From NCBI GenBank assembly GCA_900543885.1, contig UQTA01000001.1:1-64000 (forward strand): 64,000 bases of DNA, written 5' to 3'. Under the pieces are notes generated by a model. That model was not told the DNA's origin. It searched no databases and was given only the letters and a program-made list of their open reading frames with translations. Below, in pieces: positions 1-8,543 of the stretch (position 1 is the first letter of the stretch; each line of letters starts with the position of its first letter). The translations under genes and the position numbers were made by a program. This DNA comes from an uncultured Clostridium sp. GTDB lineage: Bacteria > Bacillota > Clostridia > Lachnospirales > Lachnospiraceae.

Positions 1-65
1 GTGGACTCCATCCCTCTGTACAATGCTTGTTAACTATGTGTTTTATCTCACTGAGTTTTCTCGCC
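1..65 (-). pseudogene. Decayed tRNA-Met copy (cut by window edge)
   Basis: On the minus strand this stretch aligns along its whole length with the intact tRNA-Met at 163-236. The 5' AATATGGCG, the CTCAGT of the D-arm and a CACA..GTT block are shared, but the stems no longer pair. It lies 16 nt downstream of a decayed tRNA-Val, the same 16-nt spacing that separates the two intact genes. I read it as half of a tandem duplicate that has decayed. Confidence 0.6.
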
Positions 66-81
66 ATATTTTGTTTTTCGA

Positions 82-154
82 AGGTGCCTTTATGTTTCGA
101 TCCTGTCACCCTCTGCTTGTAAGGCAGATGCTCTCCCCGCTAAGCTAAGACCCC
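82..154 (-). pseudogene. Degenerate tRNA-Val(UAC)
   Basis: It is 73 nt long and keeps the GGGGTCT 5' acceptor strand, a pairable D-arm and an anticodon arm identical to that of the intact tRNA-Val at 253-325, with anticodon TAC. The T-arm (ACAGG against ACATA) and the 3' acceptor strand (AGGCACC) are damaged, so it probably does not fold into a working tRNA. It is co-directional with and 8 nt downstream of the intact tRNA-Met. Confidence 0.75.
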
Positions 155-162
155 ATACAAAG

Positions 163-236
163 TAGCGGAAGGGAGATTTGAACTCTCGACACCACGGGTA
201 TGAACCGTGTGCTCTAGCCAACTGAGCTATTCCGCC
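163..236 (-). tRNA. tRNA-Met(CAT)
   Basis: A 74-nt cloverleaf can be drawn on the minus strand: acceptor GGCGGAA with TTCCGCT, D-arm GCTC..GAGC, anticodon stem CACGG/CCGTG around loop TTCATAC (anticodon CAT), T-arm with TTCAAAT, and discriminator A. CCA is not encoded. A lysidine-modified tRNA-Ile2 also has CAT and cannot be fully excluded, but elongator Met is the simpler reading. Confidence 0.9.
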
Positions 237-252
237 ATATTTAGTTAATGGA

Positions 253-325
253 TGGGGCCTACAGGGCTCGAACCTGTGACCCTCTGCTTGTAAGGCAGAT
301 GCTCTCCCAGCTGAGCTAAGACCCC
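253..325 (-). tRNA. tRNA-Val(TAC)
   Basis: A 73-nt cloverleaf on the minus strand has acceptor GGGGTCT/AGGCCCC, anticodon stem TCTGC/GCAGA with loop CTTACAA (anticodon TAC), T-arm ACAGG/CCTGT and discriminator A. It is the first gene after a consensus promoter and is followed 16 nt later by tRNA-Met. Confidence 0.95.
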
Positions 326-366
326 ACATCCGCTTTCACACTTGTCTCAAATGCGATTGCTTGAAT

Positions 367-395
367 AGTATAATTCAAATTGTGGGAATTGTCAA
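367..395 (-). promoter_or_regulatory. Promoter of the tRNA-Val/tRNA-Met unit
   Basis: On the minus strand there is a perfect -35 TTGACA, a 17-nt spacer and -10 TATACT. The predicted start is about 35 nt upstream of tRNA-Val. Confidence 0.85.
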
Positions 396-441
396 CACTT
401 TTTGAAAATTATTTTTTGTATTAATCCTTTTATTTGTTATC

Positions 442-491
442 TTGACAAACTAACGTCATTAGTATACTATTTTAACTAATGACGTTAGTTT
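442..491 (+). promoter_or_regulatory. tetR promoter with overlapping palindromic operator
   Basis: TTGACA (442-447) and TACTAT (465-470) are 17 nt apart. The 16-nt arm at 447-462 (AAACTAACGTCATTAG) is repeated in perfect inverted form at 476-491. The palindrome overlaps the -35, covers the predicted transcription start and reaches the first possible ATG. This is the layout of an autoregulatory TetR operator. Confidence 0.85.
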
Positions 492-508
492 TTGAAAGGG
501 GTGTTTTT

Positions 509-1105
509 TTGTCACACAAAGGGTTAAATAAAGAAATAATCATAAAAGCTGCAGCAGATCTGATAGAAACCCAGGGACGTGAATGTTTTTCTATGCGTCT
601 TCTAGCTGATTCTCTTCAGGTCAAAACCGCTTCTCTTTACAATCATATAAAAAGCATGGACGAACTGATCACATCCGTTTGTGAATATGGCCTGCAGCTG
701 CAAAAAGAAATGGAAATGGATGCTGTAAAAGAACAGCATGGTGAACAAGCTGTCCGTATCCTTGCTGATACTTACCGCTTATTTGCTAAAGAACACCGGC
801 AGCTCTACTGGCTGATCATGAACACAGCTGCCAAAGATCATCAGGTCCTTGATGATGCTGCCATTCTTATTACAGATCCTTTAAAAAAAATATTTCAAGA
901 TTTTCATTTACAAAGTAAAGAACTGGTCCATTACCGCCGGTTATTCCGAGCTATCGTACACGGTTTTATTTCTCAGGAAGAGGAGGGATTTTTCTCCCAT
1001 TATCCCACCCCTGTAGAAGAAAGTTTTTATTTTTCTATTCAATGTTTTATAGATTGTTTAAAACAAGGCGAAATGAGGTGTTTGCACAATGAAAGAAAAA
1101 AATGA
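509..1105 (+). CDS. TetR/AcrR family transcriptional regulator
   Basis: It probably represses itself and the MATE exporter that follows. The N-terminus is a TetR-type helix-turn-helix (about residues 5-50, with SMRLLADSLQVKTASLYNHI as the recognition region). The C-terminal half resembles the WHG-type ligand domain (LFRAIVHGFISQEEEGFF). I chose the TTG start at 509 because GAAAGGGG lies 7 nt upstream; the ATG at 479 lies inside the operator, about at the predicted transcript start, and would have no leader. The 3' end overlaps the MATE start by 17 nt. The ligand is unknown. Confidence 0.85.
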   Translation: MSHKGLNKEIIIKAAADLIETQGRECFSMRLLADSLQVKTASLYNHIKSMDELITSVCEYGLQLQKEMEMDAVKEQHGEQAVRILADTYRLFAKEHRQLYWLIMNTAAKDHQVLDDAAILITDPLKKIFQDFHLQSKELVHYRRLFRAIVHGFISQEEEGFFSHYPTPVEESFYFSIQCFIDCLKQGEMRCLHNERKK

Positions 1106-2450
1106 GGAGCTGTTTTGCAGTATGCCTATTCCCAAAGCGATCCTGGTTCTTGCAGTTCCAACTGTCATAAGCCAGATCATCACTATCATATATAATATGG
1201 CTGATACATTTTTTATCGGGCAGTTAGGTGAACCCAGACAAGTAGCTGCTGCCACATTAAATATGCCTCTTTTCATGTTTATGACAGCTCTTTCCAATCT
1301 TTTTGGTGTTGGAGGCTCCAGCCTGATTTCCCGTTTTTTAGGTGCAAATGAACATAAAAAAGCATCTCATTGCTGCGCATTCTGTATTTGGACAACCACT
1401 GTATCTGCCTTTTTATATGGTATTTTTATGCTTCTGTTCCGTCCTGTCCTTATGCCAGTTCTTGGCGCAAATGAAGAAACTCTTCCCCTTGCCTCTTCCT
1501 ACCTGTTCTGGACAATCGGTATCGGTGCTGTACCCACCGTTTTAAATCCGGCACTTGCCCATCTGATCCGCGCAGAAGGCTATTCTAAACAAGCCAGTTT
1601 CGGTGTTGCTTTCGGAGGTGTTTTAAATATCCTGCTGGATCCGCTTTTCATTTACGGTCTGCGGCTTCAGATCACTGGTGCTGCCATTGCAACATTAATC
1701 TCCAATACCATTGCCTTGCTTTATTTCCTGCAGTTTATCTGGAAAATAAGAGCCACAAGCGTACTTACTCTTTCACCACGTATGTACCGGATTACTGACC
1801 ATATCCCATCTGAAGTACTAAGTATCGGTCTTCCCATTTTTTTAATCTCCATGATGGGGACTGTCTCCAACACTGTATTAAATCACATTATTGCCGGATA
1901 CTCTAATATTGCAGTTGCCGGTATGGGAATAGCAAAAAAGATCAACATGCTAGCTTTTGCTGTAGCCCAAGGCATTACGCAGGGGACCTTACCTCTGATC
2001 GGATATAATTTTACCTCTGGTAACAGGAAACGGATGCTGGCTGCAATCTGTACTCTCTTTCTGTTCAGCCTTGTTGTTTCCATAACTATCGCTGTCTTAC
2101 TTTACACAAATGCATCTGGTGTGACCCGTTTATTCATTAATGATCAGGAAACTGTTCAATATGGACGTACATTTTTACATATTATCTGCTCTGCCTGCCC
2201 TATGACTACCATGACATTCTTCACTTTAACTGTATTTCAGGCAACCGGTCAGAAACGTCAGCCGATTCTTTTATCCATGCTGCGTAAAGGAACCGTTGAC
2301 GTTCCCTTCATGTGTCTGTTCAGCCACATCTTCGGTATTAACGGTGTTGCCTGGGCAACCCCTGTGGCGGAAATAACTTCTCTTATTGTTTCTGCTGCTC
2401 TGGTAATCCCATACATCAGAAAGCTTTCAAATCAAAACAGCGATCAATGA
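1089..2450 (+). CDS. MATE family multidrug exporter
   Basis: This 453-residue integral membrane protein has the usual MATE length and about 12 hydrophobic segments in two similar halves. Family features include NMADTFFIGQLG near the N-terminus and the repeat-like FGVAFGGVLNILLDPLFIYG. It should export cationic drugs or metabolites using a Na+ or H+ gradient. A GAGGTG site lies about 10 nt upstream, and the start overlaps the tetR end, so the two are translationally coupled and under the same operator. The substrate cannot be told from sequence. Confidence 0.92.
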   Translation: MKEKNEELFCSMPIPKAILVLAVPTVISQIITIIYNMADTFFIGQLGEPRQVAAATLNMPLFMFMTALSNLFGVGGSSLISRFLGANEHKKASHCCAFCIWTTTVSAFLYGIFMLLFRPVLMPVLGANEETLPLASSYLFWTIGIGAVPTVLNPALAHLIRAEGYSKQASFGVAFGGVLNILLDPLFIYGLRLQITGAAIATLISNTIALLYFLQFIWKIRATSVLTLSPRMYRITDHIPSEVLSIGLPIFLISMMGTVSNTVLNHIIAGYSNIAVAGMGIAKKINMLAFAVAQGITQGTLPLIGYNFTSGNRKRMLAAICTLFLFSLVVSITIAVLLYTNASGVTRLFINDQETVQYGRTFLHIICSACPMTTMTFFTLTVFQATGQKRQPILLSMLRKGTVDVPFMCLFSHIFGINGVAWATPVAEITSLIVSAALVIPYIRKLSNQNSDQ

Positions 2451-2480
2451 TCTATCTTTCTCTTTGACTGACACAAAAAC

Positions 2481-2510
2481 AGCCCGGCCGTTTCTCCCCT
2501 TGGCCGGGCT
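2481..2510. terminator. Intrinsic terminator between MATE and fruA
   Basis: A 9-bp GC-rich stem AGCCCGGCC/GGCCGGGCT has an 11-12 nt loop. On the minus strand it is followed by GTTTTTG, so it mainly ends the fructose operon. It sits between convergent genes. Confidence 0.8.
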
Positions 2511-2542
2511 GCTATAAATACTCCCTTAAGTATGTGTCTGTT

Positions 2543-4525
2543 TTATTCTTCCACGTTCTTTTTAAGAATTCCCAAGATCACGCAGCCAACGACCGCTCCT
2601 ATCACAACTGCCGCCAGATACATTACCGGATTGCCAATAGTAGGCAGTACAAATAATCCGCCATGAGGTGCTCTTAAAGTACAGCCAAAAGCCATGGACA
2701 ATCCACCTGCAATGGCAGAACCGATCATACAGGAAGGGATCACACGAAGAGGATCCTGGGCCGCAAATGGAATGGCTCCTTCTGTGATAAAGGAAAGGCC
2801 CATTACATAGTTTACAATACCAGACTGACGCTCTTTTTCAGTAAATTTCTTCTTAAAGAAGGTAGTGCACAACGCAATCGCCAAGGGCGGTACCATGCCG
2901 CCTGCCATTACTGCCGCCATTACTTCAAAGTTTCCTTCTGCCAGCTGGGCAGTTCCGAATACATAGGCTGCTTTGTTGAAAGGACCACCCATATCAATAG
3001 ACATCATGCCGCCAAGGATCATACCTAACATTACGCGGCTGGTTCCGCCCATTCCATTTAAGAAGTGGGTCAGTCCGTCATTGATCATGCCCATATATGG
3101 GTTGATAAAAGTAGTCACCACTGCTGCAAGGAAAATACCGATTACCGGATACAACAACACCGGTTTGATACCTTCCAGTGACTTTGGCAGTTTGGAAAAC
3201 AGCTTTTTAAGGCCTAAGACAAGATAACCCCCTGCAAAACCGGCAAATAATGCACCCAGAAAACCTGCATTTACATCTCCGCCTGCAGGATTTGCAAAAG
3301 TAGAACCCATTTTTGCGATCAGACCTGCTACCAGACCCACAGCCAGACCAGGACGGTCTGCAATACTCATGGCAATGAAACCTGCAAGGATCGGAAGCAT
3401 CATACCAAATGCCTGCTCACCAATGGTCTTTAAATAAGCAGCCAGAGGTGTATTCTTACCAAAGTTAGATGGATCAATGGAATAATCATCCAGCAAAAAT
3501 GCCAGAGCGATCAGGATACCACCACCAATAACAAATGGAAGCATATGAGATACACCGTTCATCAGATGCTTGTAGATCTGTCTTCCAATGCTGTCACTTT
3601 CTCCCGCAGAAGCTGCACCTGAAACATCTCCACTATAATGATAAACCGGTACTGTTCCGCTTACTGCCTGATTGATCAAAGCCTCTGCCTTATGGATGCC
3701 ATCTGCTACAGGAACCATGATCACAGGCTTTCCGTCAAAACGGGCCATTTCTACATTCTTATCAGCTGCAACAATGATGGCCTCTGCTGCCGCGATTTCT
3801 TCTTTGGTCAGCACATTCTGTGCACCGCCAGAGCCGTCTGTTTCAGCTTTCAAAGAAATGCCCAGATTCTTTCCTGTATTTTCCAGGTTTTCTGCCGCCA
3901 TATAGGTATGAGCAATTCCCGTAGGGCATGCAGTAACAGCAAGAACCCGGTAATGTGTATCGTCAGCTGATCCACTATTTCCTGCTGCATCTGCTGCTTT
4001 ATCCACATTTTTATCCTCTGTCTCATTTTCAGCCACTGTTTCTGCCGTTTTTTCCTCTTCGCCAAAACGTTCCTTTTCCGCTTTATCGATAATATCCAGA
4101 AATTCATCTGTATCCTTCGCTGCGATCAGGCTTTCCTTAAAGCCCGGATTCATCAAAAGCGTGGACAGTCTGGACAATGCCTGTAAATGTACATCATCTC
4201 CCTGGGCCGGTGCAGCGATCATAAAGATCAGATTTGCCAGAGAACCGTCAAAAGCTTCATAATCCACTCCATCGGGAACAACCATTGCAGCCAGTCCCGG
4301 TTCTTTCACTGCGTCTACCTTTGCATGCGGGATAGCGATTCCTTCCCCGATCGCTGTGCTTCCAAGAGCCTCTCTTGCTAAAATTCCTTCCTTATACCCC
4401 TGTGTACTGTTAAGACGCCCACCTGCATTCATCAGTGAGATCAGCTTGTCGATGGCTGCATTCTTATCTGGCACCTTTACGCCCAGTTCAATGCTTTCTT
4501 TCTTCAACAATTCTGTAATACGCAT
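2543..4525 (-). CDS. fruA: PTS fructose transporter subunit IIABC
   Basis: It imports fructose and phosphorylates it to fructose 1-phosphate. Domains in order are EIIA (about 1-150, phosphorylated His in AIPHAK), an acidic Glu/Ala/Asp-rich linker, EIIB of the fructose type (about 190-290, catalytic Cys in VTACPTGIAHT) and membrane EIIC (about 315-655, ending in APHGGLFVLP). The 660-residue length is normal for the fused Gram-positive enzyme. AAGGAGG lies just upstream of the ATG. It is second in an operon with fruK, 70 nt after it. Confidence 0.95.
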   Translation of the reverse strand: MRITELLKKESIELGVKVPDKNAAIDKLISLMNAGGRLNSTQGYKEGILAREALGSTAIGEGIAIPHAKVDAVKEPGLAAMVVPDGVDYEAFDGSLANLIFMIAAPAQGDDVHLQALSRLSTLLMNPGFKESLIAAKDTDEFLDIIDKAEKERFGEEEKTAETVAENETEDKNVDKAADAAGNSGSADDTHYRVLAVTACPTGIAHTYMAAENLENTGKNLGISLKAETDGSGGAQNVLTKEEIAAAEAIIVAADKNVEMARFDGKPVIMVPVADGIHKAEALINQAVSGTVPVYHYSGDVSGAASAGESDSIGRQIYKHLMNGVSHMLPFVIGGGILIALAFLLDDYSIDPSNFGKNTPLAAYLKTIGEQAFGMMLPILAGFIAMSIADRPGLAVGLVAGLIAKMGSTFANPAGGDVNAGFLGALFAGFAGGYLVLGLKKLFSKLPKSLEGIKPVLLYPVIGIFLAAVVTTFINPYMGMINDGLTHFLNGMGGTSRVMLGMILGGMMSIDMGGPFNKAAYVFGTAQLAEGNFEVMAAVMAGGMVPPLAIALCTTFFKKKFTEKERQSGIVNYVMGLSFITEGAIPFAAQDPLRVIPSCMIGSAIAGGLSMAFGCTLRAPHGGLFVLPTIGNPVMYLAAVVIGAVVGCVILGILKKNVEE

Positions 4526-4595
4526 GTGTATACCTCCTTATCACATTTTTTTCATGCCCATATTTTACTGCTTTTACAGCATTGTTCTGTATTTA

Positions 4596-5501
4596 TCACT
4601 GCAGCTGCTTCATTAATTCCATGATCAGCTCTTTTGTGCCGATACCATAGGAAAATGCTGTTGCACCGCCGCTTGCTGTTCCAAGCTTTAACGCATACTT
4701 ATAATCCCCTTTTTCCAGATAACCAGCTAAAAAACCTGCTACCATGGAATCACCGGCGCCTACGGAATTTTTCACTGTTCCTTTGCAGACACCTTCCTTA
4801 TAAATATGTCCATCATCTGCCACTAGCAGTGCTCCGTCTCCCGCCATGGAAACCAGTACATTCACAGCACCCCGTTTCTGCAGTTCCTTTGCGCACTCTA
4901 TAATTTCTTCTTCCGTCTTTAATTCTCTTCCAAACATCTGTCCCAGCTCATGGTTGTTTGGCTTGATCAGAAACGGCTTTAACGGCAGTACATCCAGAAG
5001 CAGATTTTTTTCCGCATCCACAGTCACGCAAATTCCCCGTCCGTCCAGCCTTTTCATGATCTCCTCATAAATATGATGACTGATCATAGAGGGAATGCTT
5101 CCGGAAAGCACCAGCACATCTCCTTTTTTCAGACGGTCCAGTTTTTCAAACAAAGCATCCACATCTTCCGGCCCGATATCCGGTCCCATACCGTTGATCT
5201 CTGTTTCTTCATCCGACTTCATCTTCACATTAATACGGGACATACCCTTTTTTACATGGATAAAATCTGATGCAAATCCCAGTTCCTGTGCCCTTTTTTC
5301 TATCTCCGCTCCGGTAAATCCCGCCACAAATCCAAGCGCTGTACTTTCATAGCCCAGATTTGCCAGCAAAGCGGATACATTGATTCCCTTTCCTCCGCAG
5401 ATCATATTTTCTGATACGGTCCGGTTGATCTTACCTGAAGTAAAATGATCTACTGAGATCACATAATCCAGTGCCGGATTAAAAGTCACCGTGTAAATCA
5501 T
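4596..5501 (-). CDS. fruK: 1-phosphofructokinase
   Basis: It phosphorylates the fructose 1-phosphate made by the adjacent PTS to fructose 1,6-bisphosphate. This PfkB-fold sugar kinase of 301 residues has the N-terminal TFNPALDYVISVD typical of FruK, the substrate loop GGKGINVSALLANLG and the C-terminal ATP/anion-hole motif VGAGDSMVAGFLAG with the catalytic Asp. AAGGAG lies upstream of the ATG. It is first in the fruK-fruA operon. Confidence 0.95.
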   Translation of the reverse strand: MIYTVTFNPALDYVISVDHFTSGKINRTVSENMICGGKGINVSALLANLGYESTALGFVAGFTGAEIEKRAQELGFASDFIHVKKGMSRINVKMKSDEETEINGMGPDIGPEDVDALFEKLDRLKKGDVLVLSGSIPSMISHHIYEEIMKRLDGRGICVTVDAEKNLLLDVLPLKPFLIKPNNHELGQMFGRELKTEEEIIECAKELQKRGAVNVLVSMAGDGALLVADDGHIYKEGVCKGTVKNSVGAGDSMVAGFLAGYLEKGDYKYALKLGTASGGATAFSYGIGTKELIMELMKQLQ

Positions 5502-5558
5502 GTGTCATATCTCCTTATTTTATTTTTAAGAAATTTTATTTCTTATCTTTATGGTTTT

Positions 5559-5587
5559 AATATAATATGATTTTTATTTTTCGTCAA
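5559..5587 (-). promoter_or_regulatory. fruK-fruA promoter
   Basis: On the minus strand -35 TTGACG and -10 TATATT are separated by exactly 17 nt, about 55 nt upstream of the fruK start codon. I could not identify an operator for the upstream RpiR-type regulator. Confidence 0.75.
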
Positions 5588-5637
5588 TGGCGTTTTTTGA
5601 GAAAAATATTTTCATATTGTTTTTCGGCGTTTTATCT

Positions 5638-5675
5638 AAAAAGAGCCGCGTTTTCCTGTAAAATGCGGCTCTTTT
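5638..5675. terminator. Intrinsic terminator after rpiR-type gene
   Basis: The stem AAGAGCCGC/GCGGCTCTT is flanked by A- and T-runs on both sides, so it can work in both directions. It separates the regulator from the fru promoter on the minus strand. Confidence 0.85.
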
Positions 5676-5719
5676 TTGTGCATATTATTGTATGTTGCTT
5701 TACATACAGTCTTTTGTCT

Positions 5720-6580
5720 TTAATCTCTCTGCTTATCAGATGATATGGCTTTTTCATGACGTCTGATATGCTCTATGGCGTCTTTCTTTCCTGACATAAG
5801 AAGAAGATAGATGATCTCGATCACAGTAGTAGCTGTCACTCTTGAAAACCAGAATTCTTCTGTAAGAAGCTTCTCTCTGGTGGCAGTAATGATCTTATAA
5901 TCGCAGATCTGGGCCAAAGGAGATTCCCGGTTGTTTGTGATCAGTACCAGTGTGCTTCCATTTTCCTTCGCTCCTAAAGCCAGTGTTTCCAGTCGTTTGG
6001 AAGAACCGGAATTTGAAATGATCAGAACCACATCCTCCTGTCCCAGGTTGAATGCATAAGCTGCCTGTGCCTCCCAGATGTCTCCCGCTACTGCTGGAAT
6101 TCCCAGCTGATTCAGCTTAAACGCACCGTCCAGTGCCACAGGAATGGTATTTCCCACAGCCGCCAGCTGCACCATTCTTGCATGTTCCAGCTTATCCAGT
6201 ATGATCTCCAGATTTTTGATATCCATCATCTTTATAGTTTCTGTTAATTCTGCAATTTTATTCGCAAGAATATTTTTTAAAGACTGTTCCAGATTCATTC
6301 TGTCTATATCATTGGTCACTTCCTGGCTCTGGTGCTCTTCTTCCAGGATTTCCCTGGCAAGTGTCAGTTTCAGGTTCTGAAATCCCTTAAATCCGCATCT
6401 GCGGCAAAACCTGGACACCGTTGCATCACTGGTCCCACTGGCTTTTGCCAGTTCCCCTACTGTCATATCCACTGCCTGTTCTTTATGTTCCATAATATAA
6501 TCTGCAATTTTTTTCTCTGCCTCAAAGAAACTGTCATAAGCAGAACATATCACCCCTAGAACGCTTCGTGCTTCGCTCAT
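5720..6580 (-). CDS. MurR/RpiR family transcriptional regulator
   Basis: It is 286 residues long. The N-terminal RpiR-type helix-turn-helix (about 1-80; TVGELAKASGTSDATVSRFC) is followed by a SIS sugar-phosphate-binding domain (about 120-260; VLIISNSGSSKRLETLALGA). It lies directly upstream of and co-directional with fruK-fruA but has its own terminator. A sugar-phosphate-responsive control of the fru operon is therefore likely but inferred. The start has GGCGGTG upstream. Confidence 0.88.
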   Translation of the reverse strand: MSEARSVLGVICSAYDSFFEAEKKIADYIMEHKEQAVDMTVGELAKASGTSDATVSRFCRRCGFKGFQNLKLTLAREILEEEHQSQEVTNDIDRMNLEQSLKNILANKIAELTETIKMMDIKNLEIILDKLEHARMVQLAAVGNTIPVALDGAFKLNQLGIPAVAGDIWEAQAAYAFNLGQEDVVLIISNSGSSKRLETLALGAKENGSTLVLITNNRESPLAQICDYKIITATREKLLTEEFWFSRVTATTVIEIIYLLLMSGKKDAIEHIRRHEKAISSDKQRD

Positions 6581-6785
6581 TTCTTACACCGCCAATCTCA
6601 TGTAAATTTATTTCTTAGTAATAAATATAGCATAACCAAAATAAAAATAAAAGAGAACTTTATTAAGATTTCCTAACTCCCCTTGTTTTTCAAAATTTAC
6701 CGTGTTATAATTCTCCACGATAAAAAAGCGCAATGTATGAACATATATTTTTTAATATCTAAATACAAGATCGAGAAAGGAAAGT

Positions 6786-7451
6786 ATGAAAAAGATCCGC
6801 GATATTTTACACAAATACAGGCATGCATGGCTGCTGTCCTATGCATTCATCTACCTGCCCTGGTTCTGCTACCTGGAGCGGACAGTGACCCGTGATTATC
6901 ATATTATGCACGCGTCCTTAGATGACCTGATCCCATTTAACGAATATTTTATCATACCATATTTTTTATGGTTCGTTTATGTAGCCGGTACATTAGTATT
7001 CTTCCTGTTTCACAGCAAAGAAGATTACTACAAAATGTGTACTTTTTTATTTTCCGGCATGACACTGAGCCTGATCATCTGTACCTTCTTCCACAATGGT
7101 ACTGACTTCCGCCCGGTGATCGATCCGGATAAAAATATTTTCAGTGCAGCAGTAGCCGCCTTATATAAAACAGATACCTGCACCAATGTATTTCCAAGTA
7201 TTCACGTATACAATTCTGTAGGAACCCATATTGCCATCAGCAGAAGCCCGCTTTTTGCAAAGCACAGGATCCTAAGACTTTGTTCTTTCTTGTTAACTGT
7301 TTCGATCTGCCTGGCAACTATGTTTTTAAAACAGCACTCCATTATTGATGTTTGCGGTGCCTTTTTGATGGCTTATGTCATCCACTATTTCGTATACGGA
7401 TACGCAGCAGATACGGAAGATAAGAAGATAACAGAAAAAGCGCTTGGTTAA
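6786..7451 (+). CDS. PAP2-like membrane phosphatase
   Basis: This 221-residue membrane protein has about six hydrophobic segments. Weakly conserved PAP2 motifs are visible: FRPVID (motif 1 region), FPSIHVYNS (motif 2, normally PSGH) and LKQHSIIDVCGAF (motif 3, H...D). It would dephosphorylate a lipid phosphate or pyrophosphate at the membrane. It is closest to the inositol-phosphorylceramide-synthase-like branch, as the PSIH variant suggests. It stands alone, with AAGGAAAG upstream of the ATG. Confidence 0.75.
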   Translation: MKKIRDILHKYRHAWLLSYAFIYLPWFCYLERTVTRDYHIMHASLDDLIPFNEYFIIPYFLWFVYVAGTLVFFLFHSKEDYYKMCTFLFSGMTLSLIICTFFHNGTDFRPVIDPDKNIFSAAVAALYKTDTCTNVFPSIHVYNSVGTHIAISRSPLFAKHRILRLCSFLLTVSICLATMFLKQHSIIDVCGAFLMAYVIHYFVYGYAADTEDKKITEKALG

Positions 7452-7467
7452 AATCCCAAGCGCTTTT
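7437..7467. terminator. Terminator overlapping the PAP2 stop codon
   Basis: AAGCGCTTGG pairs with CCAAGCGCTT around a short loop that contains the TAA stop, followed by TTTTT. A-runs on the other side make it bidirectional, so it can also end the convergent glycosyltransferase gene. Confidence 0.85.
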
Positions 7468-7501
7468 TATTTGACCCTAAAGATGCAAGGCCAAACTATA
7501 T

Positions 7502-8521
7502 TTAGTTGAATCCGTAGAATTTCTGTGTGATCTTATATCCAAGGATCAAAAGTTCTCTTCCACCTTTTCCAGGCAGATTGCATCCTTGTCCTAAAAATCC
7601 AAAACGCAGTCTCAGCCATAAAGCCAGATTCTGCTTCTTTAAAGACTCCCAGAGTTCCTTTTTCTTTTCCAGATTTTCCTCTATCCCGGACTTGATGGCA
7701 AGTACAGAGCAGATGGTCATCATGATCTCCAGATAAGAGGTCATATAATGTTTCAGTTTCCGGTTCTGGATCTTGGTAACATCATAGTATCCCAGCATCA
7801 GCTTTGTAACCCGCAGCTGCTGGTCGATTCTTCCGATCATTACCTGTTCGTTTACAGACTGGTCGGATCTTCCGATAAAATACCGGTAGAAATTCACATC
7901 CAGATAATACATGTTCTTTACATGTGGAAGAGGCTGATATACAAAAATATTATCTACATAGAAGGTATGTTTGGGAAGCTCCAGTCTACACTGGCGCAGC
8001 AGTTCTGTCCTGTAAATAACAGAATGCATCAGGATATACTGTCCTGTCATAAAGAACTTAACATCCTTCCAGGTAAATACCTTATCCTTAGGGAAGGCAG
8101 TGTGATAATTCATCACTTTTTTCCGCTTTGCCCCTTCTTTTTCATAGACAAAGTTTGTTACCAGCATATCAATGGTCTCCTGACCATATACAAATCGTCT
8201 CAGAGTCTCCAATACCTTCTGGTATGCCTCTTCATTGACCCAGTCATCACTGTCTACCACCTTAAAGAAGACACCTGTAGCATTTTTAAGACCTGTATTT
8301 ACGGCCTGACCATGTCCGCCATTTTCCTGGTGCACCGCACGGCAGATCCCCGGATATTTCCGTTCATATTCATCGGCAATTTCCGGTGTACGGTCTTTCA
8401 TGGAACCGTCATCTACAATGATGATCTCTACCTCATCCCCACCTGTAAGCAGGGTATTAATACAATGTTCCATATAAGCTTCTGAATTATAGCATGGAAT
8501 CGCAATGGATAATAACTTCAC
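7502..8521 (-). CDS. Glycosyltransferase family 2
   Basis: This 339-residue GT-A glycosyltransferase starts KLLSIAIPCYNSEAYMEHC and has VEIIIVDDGS and the metal-binding VVDSDDWV. It transfers a sugar from a nucleotide-sugar, probably to a lipid or cell-surface glycan; the acceptor is unknown. I chose the GTG start at 8521 because AAGGAGG lies 6 nt upstream. The longer reading into 8686 would run through a palindromic repeat and adds residues foreign to the family. No transmembrane segment is obvious. Confidence 0.88.
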   Translation of the reverse strand: MKLLSIAIPCYNSEAYMEHCINTLLTGGDEVEIIIVDDGSMKDRTPEIADEYERKYPGICRAVHQENGGHGQAVNTGLKNATGVFFKVVDSDDWVNEEAYQKVLETLRRFVYGQETIDMLVTNFVYEKEGAKRKKVMNYHTAFPKDKVFTWKDVKFFMTGQYILMHSVIYRTELLRQCRLELPKHTFYVDNIFVYQPLPHVKNMYYLDVNFYRYFIGRSDQSVNEQVMIGRIDQQLRVTKLMLGYYDVTKIQNRKLKHYMTSYLEIMMTICSVLAIKSGIEENLEKKKELWESLKKQNLALWLRLRFGFLGQGCNLPGKGGRELLILGYKITQKFYGFN

Positions 8522-8543
8522 ATTTTTCCTCCTTCGCTTCTCT

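Noticed and set aside
90..329. 79-codon minus-strand open frame
   Set aside because: It lies entirely over the tRNA-Met, tRNA-Val and tRNA-Val remnant; its repeated peptide reflects the duplicated tRNA sequence.
3638..3970. Long plus-strand frames inside fruA and other genes
   Set aside because: They are shadows of strongly coding minus-strand genes, without ribosome-binding sites or family features.
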